From: Mesorhizobium sp. WSM4313
Lineage (GTDB): Bacteria; Pseudomonadota; Alphaproteobacteria; Rhizobiales; Rhizobiaceae
DNA: 64,000 nt
Direction: 5' to 3'
Assembly (NCBI RefSeq): GCF_002294725.1
Contig: NZ_NSFT01000002.1
Location: 248,001-312,000 of the forward strand
In this document: piece by piece, positions 1 to 8,097 of the stretch
Numbering within the stretch: position 1 is the stretch's first letter
How the letters are laid out: the number at the start of each line of letters is the position of its first letter
The notes under the pieces: generated by a model
Database searches by the model: none
What the model was told of the DNA's origin: nothing
The model's input: only the letters and a program-made list of their open reading frames with translations
Translations under genes and position numbers: made by a program

Positions 1-56
1 AAGCAGGCGATCACCGCGCTGATAGGTTCGATCCAGAATACGCTGGAGCCCGGCTA

Positions 57-74
57 GAGTCTTTCATGTTTTGA
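57..74 (+). repeat. Left terminal inverted repeat of the IS630-type element
   Basis: This 18-base end matches the inverted right end at 13 of 18 positions and starts immediately after a TA dinucleotide. The transposase stop codon (64-66) lies inside the repeat, as is common in compact IS630 elements. Confidence 0.7.
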
Positions 75-989
75 CGGAAGCGTATCCTGCGTTTTCGAAG
101 TAGTTCTTGCATTCGGCTGCCTCGATGGTTTCGACGAGGTGGCCGATGTGGCGCCAAGTGTCCTCGACGGTGCGTTTCTGCGCCTGGCGCATCCAGTGCT
201 TGATCTTGGCGAAGGCCTGCTCGATCGGATTGAGGTCCGGTGAGTAGGGCGGCAGGTACCAGAGTCTGGCGCCAGCGGCCTTGATCATCTGCCTCCCAGG
301 TTGTCCATGACGACGATATCGCCGGGTTTCAGCACGGTGATGAGCTGCTGTTCGACATAGGCCCGAAAGCATTGGCCGTTGATCGGCCCGTCGAAGACGC
401 AAGGGGCCGCGAGCCGATCACAGCGCAGCGCGCCGAGGAAAGTCAGCGTGCGCCAGTGGCCGTACGGAGCTAGGCCGCGCAGCCGCTTGCCCTTCGGCCC
501 CAGCCGCGCAGCGGAGCCATGTTGGTCTTGATCCAGGTCTCATCGATGAAGACCAGGCATTGGGGATCGAGGCCGGCCTGCCAGGATCGCCATCGTTGGC
601 GCCTGCGGGCAATATCGGCGCGTGCCTGCTCAAGGGCGAACAGCGTTTTTTTTGAAGCTTAGCCCTTCGCGGCGCAGGAACTGCCACACCGCATTGTGCG
701 AGACCTTGACCCCGCGCGCGGCCAACTCGTCCTTCAGCCGATGCAGCGACAGATCAGAGGTCTGGTTGATCCGCTCCACGATGAAGGCTCGATGCGGTTC
801 CAGAACCCGCCTACGGTGGCCACCCATCTTGCCCGGCGCCACCGAGCCGGTTGCCTGATGGCGCTGCAACAACTTCACGGCTGTCGAATTTGCAATACCT
901 AACCGTTTGGCGGCCGACCGGCGGCTCTCGCCGCTCAAAACCGCCGCCACAACCCGCTCGCGTAAATCATCGGAAAGAGGTCGAACCAT
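64..989 (-). pseudogene. IS630-family transposase, frameshifted
   Basis: The N-terminal part (start MVRPLSDDLRERVV at 989) is a helix-turn-helix region. The middle frame carries the catalytic stretch with FIDETW. The C-terminal part carries LPPYSPDLNPIEQAF, the typical DDE-domain end of IS630 transposases. Three breaks separate these frames. The first is a run of eight A (T8 on the plus strand, 646-653) after SFKK, a place where family members use programmed slippage. The second is an apparent single-base loss near 495-501, in what should encode GWGPKGKR. The third is a deletion near 288-302, between MDNLG and MIKAAG. The first break may be natural. The other two look like true damage, so I call it a pseudogene. 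Confidence 0.85.
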
Positions 990-990
990 C

Positions 991-1020
991 AGATGCTGGC
1001 CTCCAATCCAGCCAGCATCT
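991..1020. repeat. Perfect 10+10 stem-loop just upstream of the transposase start
   Basis: AGATGCTGGC (991-1000) and GCCAGCATCT (1011-1020) are perfect inverted arms around a 10-base loop. On the minus strand the hairpin ends one base before the ATG at 989, so it would lie in the leader of the transposase mRNA. It may limit transposase translation or bind transposase; this is inference. Confidence 0.6.
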
Positions 1021-1062
1021 TGAATCACAAATCAGACGACGCGGGAATCCCTTCCGATTCAA

Positions 1063-1080
1063 TCAAGCGATGAAACGCTC
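1063..1080 (-). repeat. Right terminal inverted repeat of the IS630-type element
   Basis: Read on the minus strand this end begins GAGCGTTTCAT and pairs with the left end. A TA dinucleotide follows at 1081-1082, matching the TA at 55-56. Confidence 0.7.
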
Positions 1081-1163
1081 TAACGGCACTGCACAGGGAT
1101 TTTGACCTCTGTTTGCGTTGGCAGATGGCATGCATTGAAGATTGGCCGAAACGCCCATCGCGA

Positions 1164-1220
1164 TCGTCATTCCAGGGCGGAGCGGGAGCGAAGCGACGCG
1201 CGCAGACCATGGAATGACGA
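1164..1220. repeat. Intergenic palindromic repeat, short copy, in the gap after the IS
   Basis: Perfect 11-base arms TCGTCATTCCA (1164-1174) and TGGAATGACGA (1210-1220) enclose the core GGGCGGAGCGGGAGCGAAGC. The same core occurs in longer copies at 12675-12859 and 35067-35273, so this is an interspersed family. The rest of the 322-base gap (1081-1402) holds no gene I can support, only a 19-codon open frame at 1271-1330. Confidence 0.75.
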
Positions 1221-1402
1221 GGTTGGGGCGGCTTCAATCAATTCCCAGCGTTTGCGCTGATTTCACGGAAATGATCAAGGCGCTGATCTTCGGCACCGGC
1301 ATCGCGGTAGGCGGTGCGCTCAAGAACTGACCGAGGACAAAGCCCGGCCGGTCGGCGGGCCGGCTGTCTCGCCATGAGCCGTCCGGAGACAGGGCCGGCC
1401 GC

Positions 1403-1936
1403 CTATTGCGTCCTGATCCGCATTTCCACCCGGCGGTTGACCGGATCGTAGGGATTGGCGACGCGCGGATGCGACTTGCCCAGGCCTATCGGCTCGAGGC
1501 GGGTAGATTGAACGCCGTTCGCCGTCAGGAAGGCCGCCACCGATTGCGCCCTTCGCTGCGACAGGTCCTGGTTGTAGCGATCCGTACCGGTCGCGTCGGT
1601 GTGGCCTTCGACGACGAAGCTGAACGTGCTCAGCCTATTGTCCTTCAGCGCCTTGGCGAACTCGTCCAGCTCCGTGCGGGCGGTCTGGTCGAGCTGGGCC
1701 GAATCGAGGGCGAAATTGATCATCATGTCGAGGCTGCCCTTTTGGGGCGCCTCGTTCTTGTCGGCTTTGCTCTTGCACTCTTCTTCGGTGCCGACGCAGA
1801 TACCGCGCGACGCGCCAAGATTACCCTGGCCGGCGAAGAACTTCACGATGTCTTCCGATTTCTGTAGCGGATCGGCATAAACGTGCGCTGAAAAAAGCAC
1901 GGTCGCCAATGCCAAGGCTGAGCTGCCCCACCGCAT
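1403..1936 (-). CDS. OmpA-family outer-membrane/peptidoglycan-associated protein
   Basis: The predicted protein has 177 residues with a cleavable signal peptide ending near HVYA. The C-terminal half is an OmpA-like peptidoglycan-binding domain with the motifs VVEGHTDATGTDRYN and LSQRRAQSVAAFL and the terminal NRRVEMRI. Such domains bind meso-diaminopimelate and anchor proteins to the cell wall. The short region before the domain contains two Cys residues (GICVGTEEECK) that may form a disulfide. The start at 1936 follows AGGAGT at good spacing; an upstream in-frame ATG at 2092 would run through a palindromic repeat and is rejected. It belongs by theme to the OmpA/caspase cluster that follows. 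The exact partner is unknown. Confidence 0.88.
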   Translation of the reverse strand: MRWGSSALALATVLFSAHVYADPLQKSEDIVKFFAGQGNLGASRGICVGTEEECKSKADKNEAPQKGSLDMMINFALDSAQLDQTARTELDEFAKALKDNRLSTFSFVVEGHTDATGTDRYNQDLSQRRAQSVAAFLTANGVQSTRLEPIGLGKSHPRVANPYDPVNRRVEMRIRTQ

Positions 1937-2048
1937 GACCGTTACTCCTGTTTGAGCGGGTTTCGCTGGCGCGCACCATATCAAATCTTGAAGCGATTGT
2001 CTGTGAACAAGCGCACGTTGCCGATGGCCGCCACCTGCTAAAAAGGTG

Positions 2049-2096
2049 GAGCATGATGCCGAAAAATATGAAGCGGTTTCGGGCGGCATCATGCTC
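2049..2096. repeat. Rhizobial GAGCATGATGCCG palindrome
   Basis: GAGCATGATGCCG (2049-2061) and CGGCATCATGCTC (2084-2096) are perfect 13-base arms around a 22-base centre. Palindromes of this kind are scattered between genes in rhizobial genomes. The 262-base gap 1937-2198 otherwise holds only the divergent promoter regions of its two flanking genes. Confidence 0.75.
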
Positions 2097-2198
2097 TAGT
2101 TCTTTGATTTAGAGACGGGTTCATCCGGCTCTAAGGCTTGACCGGCTCTCGGCTAAAGGCTTGAGTGGTTGTCAGCTGGCTCTCGGGGTTTGGCAGCC

Positions 2199-2759
2199 AT
2201 GGCCAACGAACTCGGATACAGAACCGCAAGGGATCTCTTTCTTGCCTGTCCCGCGATCACCCGGGACATGAAATCGCCGGCCGCCAATCAATCCCCGCTT
2301 GAGTTCTGCCGCGCCCTGCTCGCCGGACGCGTGCCGGAGGAGGCTGTCACGTTCTGTGCCTATCTCCTGCCGGAACGCGCCGCGGTCTGGTGGGGGCATG
2401 AATGCCTGAGCCATCTCTCAGAACTCCTTGCCGATAGGGACCTCGAATTGCTGGCGCTCGTCAATGACTGGGTCGGCGAGCCTGGCAATCCCCGCCATCG
2501 AACGGCGCTGAGCGACGCCGTCGATCGGTCGCCGACGACGCCGGCTGCCTGGATCGCTCTGTCCGCGGCGTGGCGCGACCCGGCCTTCGATATGCTGTCG
2601 ACTGGATTTCCCGCCGCCCACGCCGTCAACGCCGGAATCCTGGCGGGGCTGGCGCGCGTCTCGACCGCGGACCGTTTTGGCGTGCTTTCGGCCTTCGTCG
2701 ATATGGGCATCCAGATCGTGGAGATGGAGGCGCAGCGGCAATCGGTCGACGCGTATTAG
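2199..2759 (+). CDS. Conserved protein of unknown function (DUF6931-like)
   Basis: The predicted protein has 186 residues, no signal peptide and no membrane segment. It is rich in Ala and Trp-containing helices (for example ERAAVWWGHECL and TPAAWIALSAAWRDP). The overall layout resembles the family annotated as DUF6931, which I recall from secretion-associated and FHA-domain loci; this assignment is from memory of the pattern and is tentative. I chose ATG 2199 over the in-frame TTG at 2169 because the extra ten residues look unrelated, but neither start has a strong ribosome site. It converges tail to tail with the caspase gene at 2776, with only 16 bases between the stops. Confidence 0.6.
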   Translation: MANELGYRTARDLFLACPAITRDMKSPAANQSPLEFCRALLAGRVPEEAVTFCAYLLPERAAVWWGHECLSHLSELLADRDLELLALVNDWVGEPGNPRHRTALSDAVDRSPTTPAAWIALSAAWRDPAFDMLSTGFPAAHAVNAGILAGLARVSTADRFGVLSAFVDMGIQIVEMEAQRQSVDAY

Positions 2760-2775
2760 GGCCTACCGCACACAG

Positions 2776-4020
2776 TCATTTGCAGCCGCCTTGCGCCCAC
2801 CTGGCCAAAGCGACCTTGAAGCGCGTGCCGAGCGGATGCTGCAAGCGCAGCACGGAGACGTCGTTGGCGGCAAAATTCTTCGCCTGCTCGCAAAGGCGGG
2901 TCTCGTTCCACTCGTGGCAGCCGTCGCAGTGCTTGCCTTGCCAGACCGACTTGTCGAGGCCTTCGACCGGACTGAAAAGCGGTTGTCCCTTGATCAGTTG
3001 GGCTATGCTCTTGCCGTCGATCGCCGGGTCACCAAACTTGACCGGGCGATCGAAAAAGATCGGCCCGTCCGTCGCCAGCTTCGGGATCCTTTCACGCAAC
3101 GCATTGAGCGCAAGCTGATCGTCGGTCTGGCCGGACGCCGCGCCGGTGTTGCGCGTCCCGGAGCCCGCTTCGGCCTGAGGCGGGCCCGCCTCGCCGACAA
3201 TCAGCGGCGCACTGAGATCGATCCTGTGCAAGACGACCTCGGTGGTCAGCGAGACGTTGATCCAGGGGCGCTGCTTGCCGGCAGTGGCCTTGAAGACATC
3301 GCTGGTCACCCTGTTCATCGCTTCGGTGATGGAGACGTTGGCTTCGCCGATATGCTGGAGGAGCGCCGTGGTGAACGGCGAGTGGTCGCCCGAACCGTCA
3401 TAGGCGAGCTGGTTCGGACTTGCGGCGAAGGCGACAAGCGTGCCGGCGCCGCCATTCTCGATCGGAATTTCGGCGAGGCCGCTGCTAGCGCCCTTGATGC
3501 CGGCGGTCTTCGCCAGCACGTCGGCAAGCGGATTGTCGCGGCAAGCGTCCAGGAAAACCAGTCTTATGCTGGTCTCGCGCGACATCTGGCGCAGGACGAA
3601 ATCGACCGAGACGGCCTCGAAATCGAGCGAGGTCTCGTCCTCGAGCGCGGCGTCGACCGGAAGCAGATAATTCTTGCCGGAGACCTGCAGGCCATGGCCG
3701 GCATAGAAGAAAAGCGCGATGTCGGCGCCCCACACCTGCTTGGCAAACTGCGCGACCGTAGTCTGTGTCTGCTGCTTGGTGAGGTCGAAGCCGGAGACCA
3801 CCTCGAAGTCGAGGTCCTTCAGCCGATCGGCCATGGCCTGCGCATCCCGCGCCGGATTGGCGAGCGGCGCCGCGTGCTGATATTGCGAGTTGCCGAGCAC
3901 GAGCGCGACGCGCCGCTCGGCATTGGCGGCGGCCATCGTCAGAATCAGGGCAAGCGCCACAACTCCCACAGCGCGAAGCAGGCCACCGCAAAAGGCGATC
4001 GGACCAGGATCCACCGCCAC
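2776..4020 (-). CDS. Secreted caspase-fold (peptidase C14-like) protein with C-terminal CxxCH motif
   Basis: The protein has 414 residues. After an N-terminal signal/membrane segment (about residues 16-34, ending AAANA) comes a caspase-like p20 domain starting RRVALVLGNSQY. Its catalytic His lies in FFYAGHGLQ (about His109) and its Cys in FLDACRDNP (about Cys160), so the dyad is intact. A Pro/Gly/Ala-rich linker near residue 280 leads to a C-terminal part containing CDGCHEW (about 365-369), formally a CxxCH heme-binding motif, then another Cys six residues after the second. GTG at 4020 begins two bases after the stop of the upstream gene (TGAGGTG), which suggests translational coupling; a GTG at 3969 is also possible. 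Caspase-like proteins of bacteria are usually Arg/Lys-specific proteases; the target here is unknown. Confidence 0.82.
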   Translation of the reverse strand: MAVDPGPIAFCGGLLRAVGVVALALILTMAAANAERRVALVLGNSQYQHAAPLANPARDAQAMADRLKDLDFEVVSGFDLTKQQTQTTVAQFAKQVWGADIALFFYAGHGLQVSGKNYLLPVDAALEDETSLDFEAVSVDFVLRQMSRETSIRLVFLDACRDNPLADVLAKTAGIKGASSGLAEIPIENGGAGTLVAFAASPNQLAYDGSGDHSPFTTALLQHIGEANVSITEAMNRVTSDVFKATAGKQRPWINVSLTTEVVLHRIDLSAPLIVGEAGPPQAEAGSGTRNTGAASGQTDDQLALNALRERIPKLATDGPIFFDRPVKFGDPAIDGKSIAQLIKGQPLFSPVEGLDKSVWQGKHCDGCHEWNETRLCEQAKNFAANDVSVLRLQHPLGTRFKVALARWAQGGCK

Positions 4021-4021
4021 C

Positions 4022-5113
4022 TCAGTTGGCGAGCTTGCTGGCGGAGAATTCGATCCGCCGGTTGAGCGCCTTGTTCTTGGGCGTGTCGTTGGCGGCGACC
4101 GGCTTGTCCTCGCCATAGCCGGCCGAGCTTATCTGGTTGCGCGGCACGCCGTCGGCGATAAGCGCATCGGCGACCGCCTGGGCGCGCCGCTCGGAGAGCG
4201 TCTTGTTCGCCTCGGGCGATCCGTCAGAATCGGTGTAGCCGGACACTTCGACCTTGAGGGCCGGGCATTTGCCGACGACGCCCTCGACCTCCGCCAGCAG
4301 CGGGCGGCTCTTGGCGTCGAGCCTCGCGCTCGCCTGGCGGAAATAGATGGCGCCGGTGCGCGAGAGCACGGCAAACCGGTTGAGGCATTCCTCGTCGCTG
4401 AAATTGGCTTTCGCGGCATCGGTGGCGACGGGGCCGACCTCGGCGGTCGAGGCCGCAACGGTCTGCACGGCGGCCGGCTTGCCGCCGTCGGCGGTGAAGA
4501 CGAAATCGAAGGACACCGACGCCGTGGGCACGATGTTGGTCACGTTGGCCGCCTGCTGCAATTTGTCGATGTTGGGCAAGAGGCCGAAATCCTCGACATG
4601 GACCGCGACGGGCGCTTCCGAAGCGACGGAAACCTGGGTGTCGCTGATCATGGTGACGACGACGCTTGCCTCGAGATCCTTGTCGACGCCATGCAGGCTG
4701 AGGCGGAACGGCAGTGTCGTCTTCACGCGGCGCTTGGTAGGCAAATCGGCGAACGCCGCCGGATCCACCTTCGCCGTCACTTCGGCCGTCGGATAGGTGA
4801 ATGTCTCGAAAAACAGGAAACGCATGCGAACGTTGCGCAAGTCGACGCCCGTATCGACGGAATTGAGGTCGAAGCTGATCCTGGCGTCGCCGGCGGAACT
4901 CAGCGTGCCGGTGATGTTCCTGATCTTGTTGGTCTCGACGATCGTGTTCTTCTTGACCGACTGGTAGGTGAGCACCGAAGCGGAAGGATCGAGCGTCCAA
5001 TTCGGCGCGGCGCTCGCAGCCTGCGATCCGAAGACCAGCAGCGCGGCTACGACCAAGCCAAAAGCCGCGGCCTTGGCTCGCATTTTTCGCCAGAATGCGA
5101 CGACTTCGAACAT
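4022..5113 (-). CDS. YceI-like plus OmpA-domain fusion, exported
   Basis: The protein has 363 residues. A signal peptide ends near SQAASA. Residues about 38-200 resemble a YceI-like lipocalin fold (WTLDPSASVLTYQSVKKN, then FDLNSVDTGVDLRN and a core with LHGVDKDLEAS). The C-terminal part is an OmpA domain (VEVSGYTDSDGSPEANKTL, SERRAQAVADAL, NRRIEF). YceI proteins bind isoprenoid or amphiphilic ligands in the periplasm and OmpA domains bind peptidoglycan, so a wall-anchored lipid-binding role is plausible. ATG 5113 has a purine-rich GGCGGGGGCG upstream; 5083 is an alternative. It is the third gene of a leftward run and precedes the caspase gene by one base. Confidence 0.82.
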   Translation of the reverse strand: MFEVVAFWRKMRAKAAAFGLVVAALLVFGSQAASAAPNWTLDPSASVLTYQSVKKNTIVETNKIRNITGTLSSAGDARISFDLNSVDTGVDLRNVRMRFLFFETFTYPTAEVTAKVDPAAFADLPTKRRVKTTLPFRLSLHGVDKDLEASVVVTMISDTQVSVASEAPVAVHVEDFGLLPNIDKLQQAANVTNIVPTASVSFDFVFTADGGKPAAVQTVAASTAEVGPVATDAAKANFSDEECLNRFAVLSRTGAIYFRQASARLDAKSRPLLAEVEGVVGKCPALKVEVSGYTDSDGSPEANKTLSERRAQAVADALIADGVPRNQISSAGYGEDKPVAANDTPKNKALNRRIEFSASKLAN

Positions 5114-5263
5114 GGAACGCCCCCGCCAGGACAACCCGATCTCGATACCGGCATGTGACCGGAGCATAGAGCACTTGGCCGGGCTTGGCGAGCGGTTCCA
5201 GCGGGCTGCAGAAAAGCGACTACAATCCCATGCGTCGAGAAAGCACGGGCGTCCGAGACGTTA

Positions 5264-5533
5264 TCACCATCCTCCGCCGCCACCGCCGCCGCTGCCGCCC
5301 AGGGGCGCAATGACAGGCGTAGTTTCGTTCTTGACCGGTTTGATCAGTTTCTTGGCGGTAACCTTCTTCTGCTGGACCACCTTAACTTTGGGCTCGGTCG
5401 TCGTGCGAACGACCTTCGTACGATATTTCGCCGTCGGCGCCGGCTCTACCGTAGGCGCCACGGTCGTGCACCCCGCAACCGCGAAGGATAGGAATGTTGC
5501 GATGACCGCCTGCTTCAATGCCCTGCCCACCAT
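5264..5533 (-). CDS. Small basic lipoprotein with Gly-rich tail
   Basis: About 89 residues. A hydrophobic N-terminus ends in the lipobox FAVAGC, so the mature protein should start at the Cys and be lipid-anchored. The body is basic and Thr/Val/Lys-rich (KYRTKVVRTTTEPKVKVV), without a recognisable domain, and ends in a run of eight Gly and Trp. AAGGAGG lies only two bases before ATG 5533 and five before an in-frame GTG at 5530, so the exact start is open. It sits 15 bases after the stop of the Sel1-caspase gene and is probably co-transcribed with it. Function unknown; a wall- or partner-binding anchor is one possibility. Confidence 0.6.
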   Translation of the reverse strand: MVGRALKQAVIATFLSFAVAGCTTVAPTVEPAPTAKYRTKVVRTTTEPKVKVVQQKKVTAKKLIKPVKNETTPVIAPLGGSGGGGGGGW

Positions 5534-5547
5534 TGCCTCCTTGTTGA

Positions 5548-8097
5548 TCAAAACAAGTCCCGACGCGGATTGGCTTGCTCCCAGACAGCTCTGGCCGTCT
5601 TGATCAGTTGGTCTTCGACCGAGCCGCCCGCCGGGATTTTCGATTTGAGTTCGGACCGCAGTTGCTTGAGCGCAGCCGACTTCGGCCTGGCGCCGAACTG
5701 CGCCAATGTCGCGCGCGCGGCCGGCAACTCATTGCGGAGGTCAAGTCCTGCGGCGAACGCCAAATAGCGGACGGCTATGGCCTGATCGGATTTGCCGCCT
5801 TTCTGCATTTCGATGGCCGCGCGGTCGTATGCCGCCGAGTAGTCGCCGCGGTCCGTCGCCAGTTCGAACAGCCTCTGCGCCTCAGCAAGGTTCCGGTCCA
5901 CGCCCTCACCGTCCCTGTACATGCGCGCCAAGCTGCCGGGCGCATAAGGCTGGCCGAGTTCCATCGCCTTCTGGAACAGCGCCTGCGCCTGCTTGGTGTC
6001 CTTCTCGACGCCGCGTCCGCTGAGATAATTGCGTCCGAGAATGTTCATCGAGTACATGTCCTGGCGCTCCACGCCGGCCTTGAGAAAAGCGACAGCGCGA
6101 GCAGGGTCGGCAGGTACGCCGTTCCGCCCTTCGGTGAAGATCGCGGCGAGATCGTTCATGGCGTAGGTGTGTCCCATGGCTGCCGCCTTGAGCAGCAGGT
6201 CCAGACCCTTGCCGGTATCGCGCTCGACGCCGAGACCATTGAACAGAGCACGTCCCCAGGCGGTCATTCCATAAGGGTCCCCTTTGTCGGACGCCTTCGC
6301 ATAGAAACCATTTGCCTTCTTGGGATCGACGGCCGTTCCGATGCCGGACGAGGCGATATAACCGAGCTCGAACACGGCGCGGACATGTCCCTTGTCGGCG
6401 GCTTCCTCAATCGCCTTCTTCGCCTCGTCAACTTTACCGGCGGCGAGCAGTGCGCGCCCGAGTTCGTAGTGGAACCGCGCGACATCGGGATACGCCTTCA
6501 CCGCCGCCTGGCAGGCCTCCACCGCCCCGGCGCCGATCTCGTTCGGCAGCAGGCCGGGGACGACGCCCTGCAGGTCCAAAGGCTCGCCTGCCTTCTGGTC
6601 GCACGGATCGACGCTGGGCGACAGCTTCATCGTCGCCGGCTTTGACGGTGTGTTGTCGGCCGTGATTTCGACGCCGACTATCAATGGCTTGACCGCGCCT
6701 ATCTGCGGTTCATAGCGCAGTTGATCGACCTCGTCGGCCATCAAGCTCGATTGCGGCGACAAGGTCCGATCCGGCAGGGACAGCGTCCCGGTTGCCGGAT
6801 AATTCGCGAGCTTCACGCTGACGCCCGGATCCTTGGTCGGGACATCCAGCTTCAGCGGCACGGGGCCGACACCGACCGGAATCTTGACGTCGCGGTTCTC
6901 GATCGCCTCGGCGGCGCCGGCGATGTGGATGCCGCGCTCCACCACCTCCTGCTTCTGCTCCGACTCCAGCGAGGCCACGAGCTGCTTGCCCGCGGCGCCG
7001 TCGCCGTTCTTGACCCGGAACACCAGGATGCCCTGCGATCCGCCGCCCCATTCGTCATGCGTGGCGTAGGCCAGCATATCGACCTGGTCCTCGGCGTCGG
7101 CGCCCTTCGGCACATCCATCGCGAGCCGCGGCAGATCCTTGCCCTCTATCGGCTCGCCCGTCGCGACCGGCTTGCCGTCCAGGATCAGACGCCCCAGCGC
7201 CGGCGGCCTTTCGATGCTGATTGTGACCGCGCCGCCATCGACATCGACCGGCACCGGCAGGTCGAGCGCGACCGGACCGACGCCCGACGGTACGGTCTTT
7301 TCCAGCACCGGCGGCAAAGCCGGCCGGTTGGCCCGGCGCATCAGCACCACCTCGTCGATCAGCGAGGAATTCTCCCAAGGGACCTGCGCGCCCTTGGTGG
7401 CCTCGACCACGTCGCGGCGCACGGCCGCCATGACCGAACGTATCTCCTGGTTCGGCGCCAGCGCGCGGCGGGAGAAGGCGGACGAAAACGGGCTGAGATC
7501 GCCGGACCCGTCATAGGCGACGGCGCCGGGTTCCGTGGCGAAAGCGATCAGCGTGTTCAGTGAGCTTTTCACCTGCGCGAGGCCGGTGCCGCCGGCCGCG
7601 ATCAACTGGTCACGCAGCCAGTAATCCTTGCGCGGAAACGGGTTGTTGCGGCAGGCGTCGAGGATGATCACCTGGATCTTCGATTTGGCGCGCAACTGTT
7701 GCAGGACGTCGTCGAGCTTGACCGCCTGGACCTCGATATCGGCCGCATCCTTGAGCGACGCATCGACCGGGATCAGGAAATTCTCGCCGCCGATCTGAAA
7801 GCCGTGACCCGAATAGTAGACGACCGCCAGATCGGCGCCGTCCGCCGCCGCGAGATAATTGCGAAATTCCTTCTCGAACTGGAGCTTGGTGAGATCCTTG
7901 GCGACGAACACATCGAAGCCGGCCAGCCGGAACGTGCTCGACACGTCGTCGGCATCCTTGTCCGGATTTTTCAGCGCCGGGATTTCGCGATATTCGGAAT
8001 TGCCGATGACAAGCGCAACCCTCCGATCGGCGTGCGCCTGCACCGTCGCGAGGCCCACGAGGATCAAGGCTGCAATCAGCGCGCAGCATCGCAGCAT
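5548..8097 (-). CDS. Secreted caspase-fold protein with Sel1/TPR repeats
   Basis: The protein has 849 residues. A signal peptide (about 1-24, ending VQAHA) precedes a caspase p20 domain beginning RRVALVIGNSEY. The catalytic His lies in VVYYSGHGFQ (about His98) and the Cys in IILDACRNNP (about Cys149). Residues about 270-500 form two related segments, each with a VGPVxLxLxVP pattern, suggesting beta-sandwich repeats. Residues about 539-768 are Sel1-like repeats (ASSGIGTAVDPKKA, FNGLGVERDTGKG, LSGRGVEKDTKQA, YRDGEGVDRNLAEA), which bind proteins. ATG 8097 follows AGGGA at seven bases. It is the first gene of the leftward run 8097-2776. Paralogous caspase domains in one operon suggest a proteolytic or scaffold pair in the periplasm; the substrate is unknown. 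Confidence 0.85.
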   Translation of the reverse strand: MLRCCALIAALILVGLATVQAHADRRVALVIGNSEYREIPALKNPDKDADDVSSTFRLAGFDVFVAKDLTKLQFEKEFRNYLAAADGADLAVVYYSGHGFQIGGENFLIPVDASLKDAADIEVQAVKLDDVLQQLRAKSKIQVIILDACRNNPFPRKDYWLRDQLIAAGGTGLAQVKSSLNTLIAFATEPGAVAYDGSGDLSPFSSAFSRRALAPNQEIRSVMAAVRRDVVEATKGAQVPWENSSLIDEVVLMRRANRPALPPVLEKTVPSGVGPVALDLPVPVDVDGGAVTISIERPPALGRLILDGKPVATGEPIEGKDLPRLAMDVPKGADAEDQVDMLAYATHDEWGGGSQGILVFRVKNGDGAAGKQLVASLESEQKQEVVERGIHIAGAAEAIENRDVKIPVGVGPVPLKLDVPTKDPGVSVKLANYPATGTLSLPDRTLSPQSSLMADEVDQLRYEPQIGAVKPLIVGVEITADNTPSKPATMKLSPSVDPCDQKAGEPLDLQGVVPGLLPNEIGAGAVEACQAAVKAYPDVARFHYELGRALLAAGKVDEAKKAIEEAADKGHVRAVFELGYIASSGIGTAVDPKKANGFYAKASDKGDPYGMTAWGRALFNGLGVERDTGKGLDLLLKAAAMGHTYAMNDLAAIFTEGRNGVPADPARAVAFLKAGVERQDMYSMNILGRNYLSGRGVEKDTKQAQALFQKAMELGQPYAPGSLARMYRDGEGVDRNLAEAQRLFELATDRGDYSAAYDRAAIEMQKGGKSDQAIAVRYLAFAAGLDLRNELPAARATLAQFGARPKSAALKQLRSELKSKIPAGGSVEDQLIKTARAVWEQANPRRDLF

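Larger units (their letters stand above)
57..1080 (-). mobile_element. IS630-family insertion sequence, decayed
   Basis: The element is bounded by imperfect terminal inverted repeats. The left end reads GAGTCTTTCATGTTTTGA at 57-74. The right end, on the minus strand, reads GAGCGTTTCATCGCTTGA at 1063-1080. They match at 13 of 18 positions. Each end is flanked by a TA dinucleotide (55-56 and 1081-1082), the target duplication expected for IS630/Tc1-mariner elements. A single transposase gene fills the inside on the minus strand and carries several lesions, so the copy is probably immobile by itself. The boundaries are my reading of the sequence; the family follows from the transposase. Confidence 0.8.

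Noticed and set aside
1271..1330. A 19-codon hydrophobic open frame (MIKALIFGTGIAVGGALKN)
   Set aside because: No convincing ribosome site and too short to judge; it may be the remnant of a gene disrupted near the IS.
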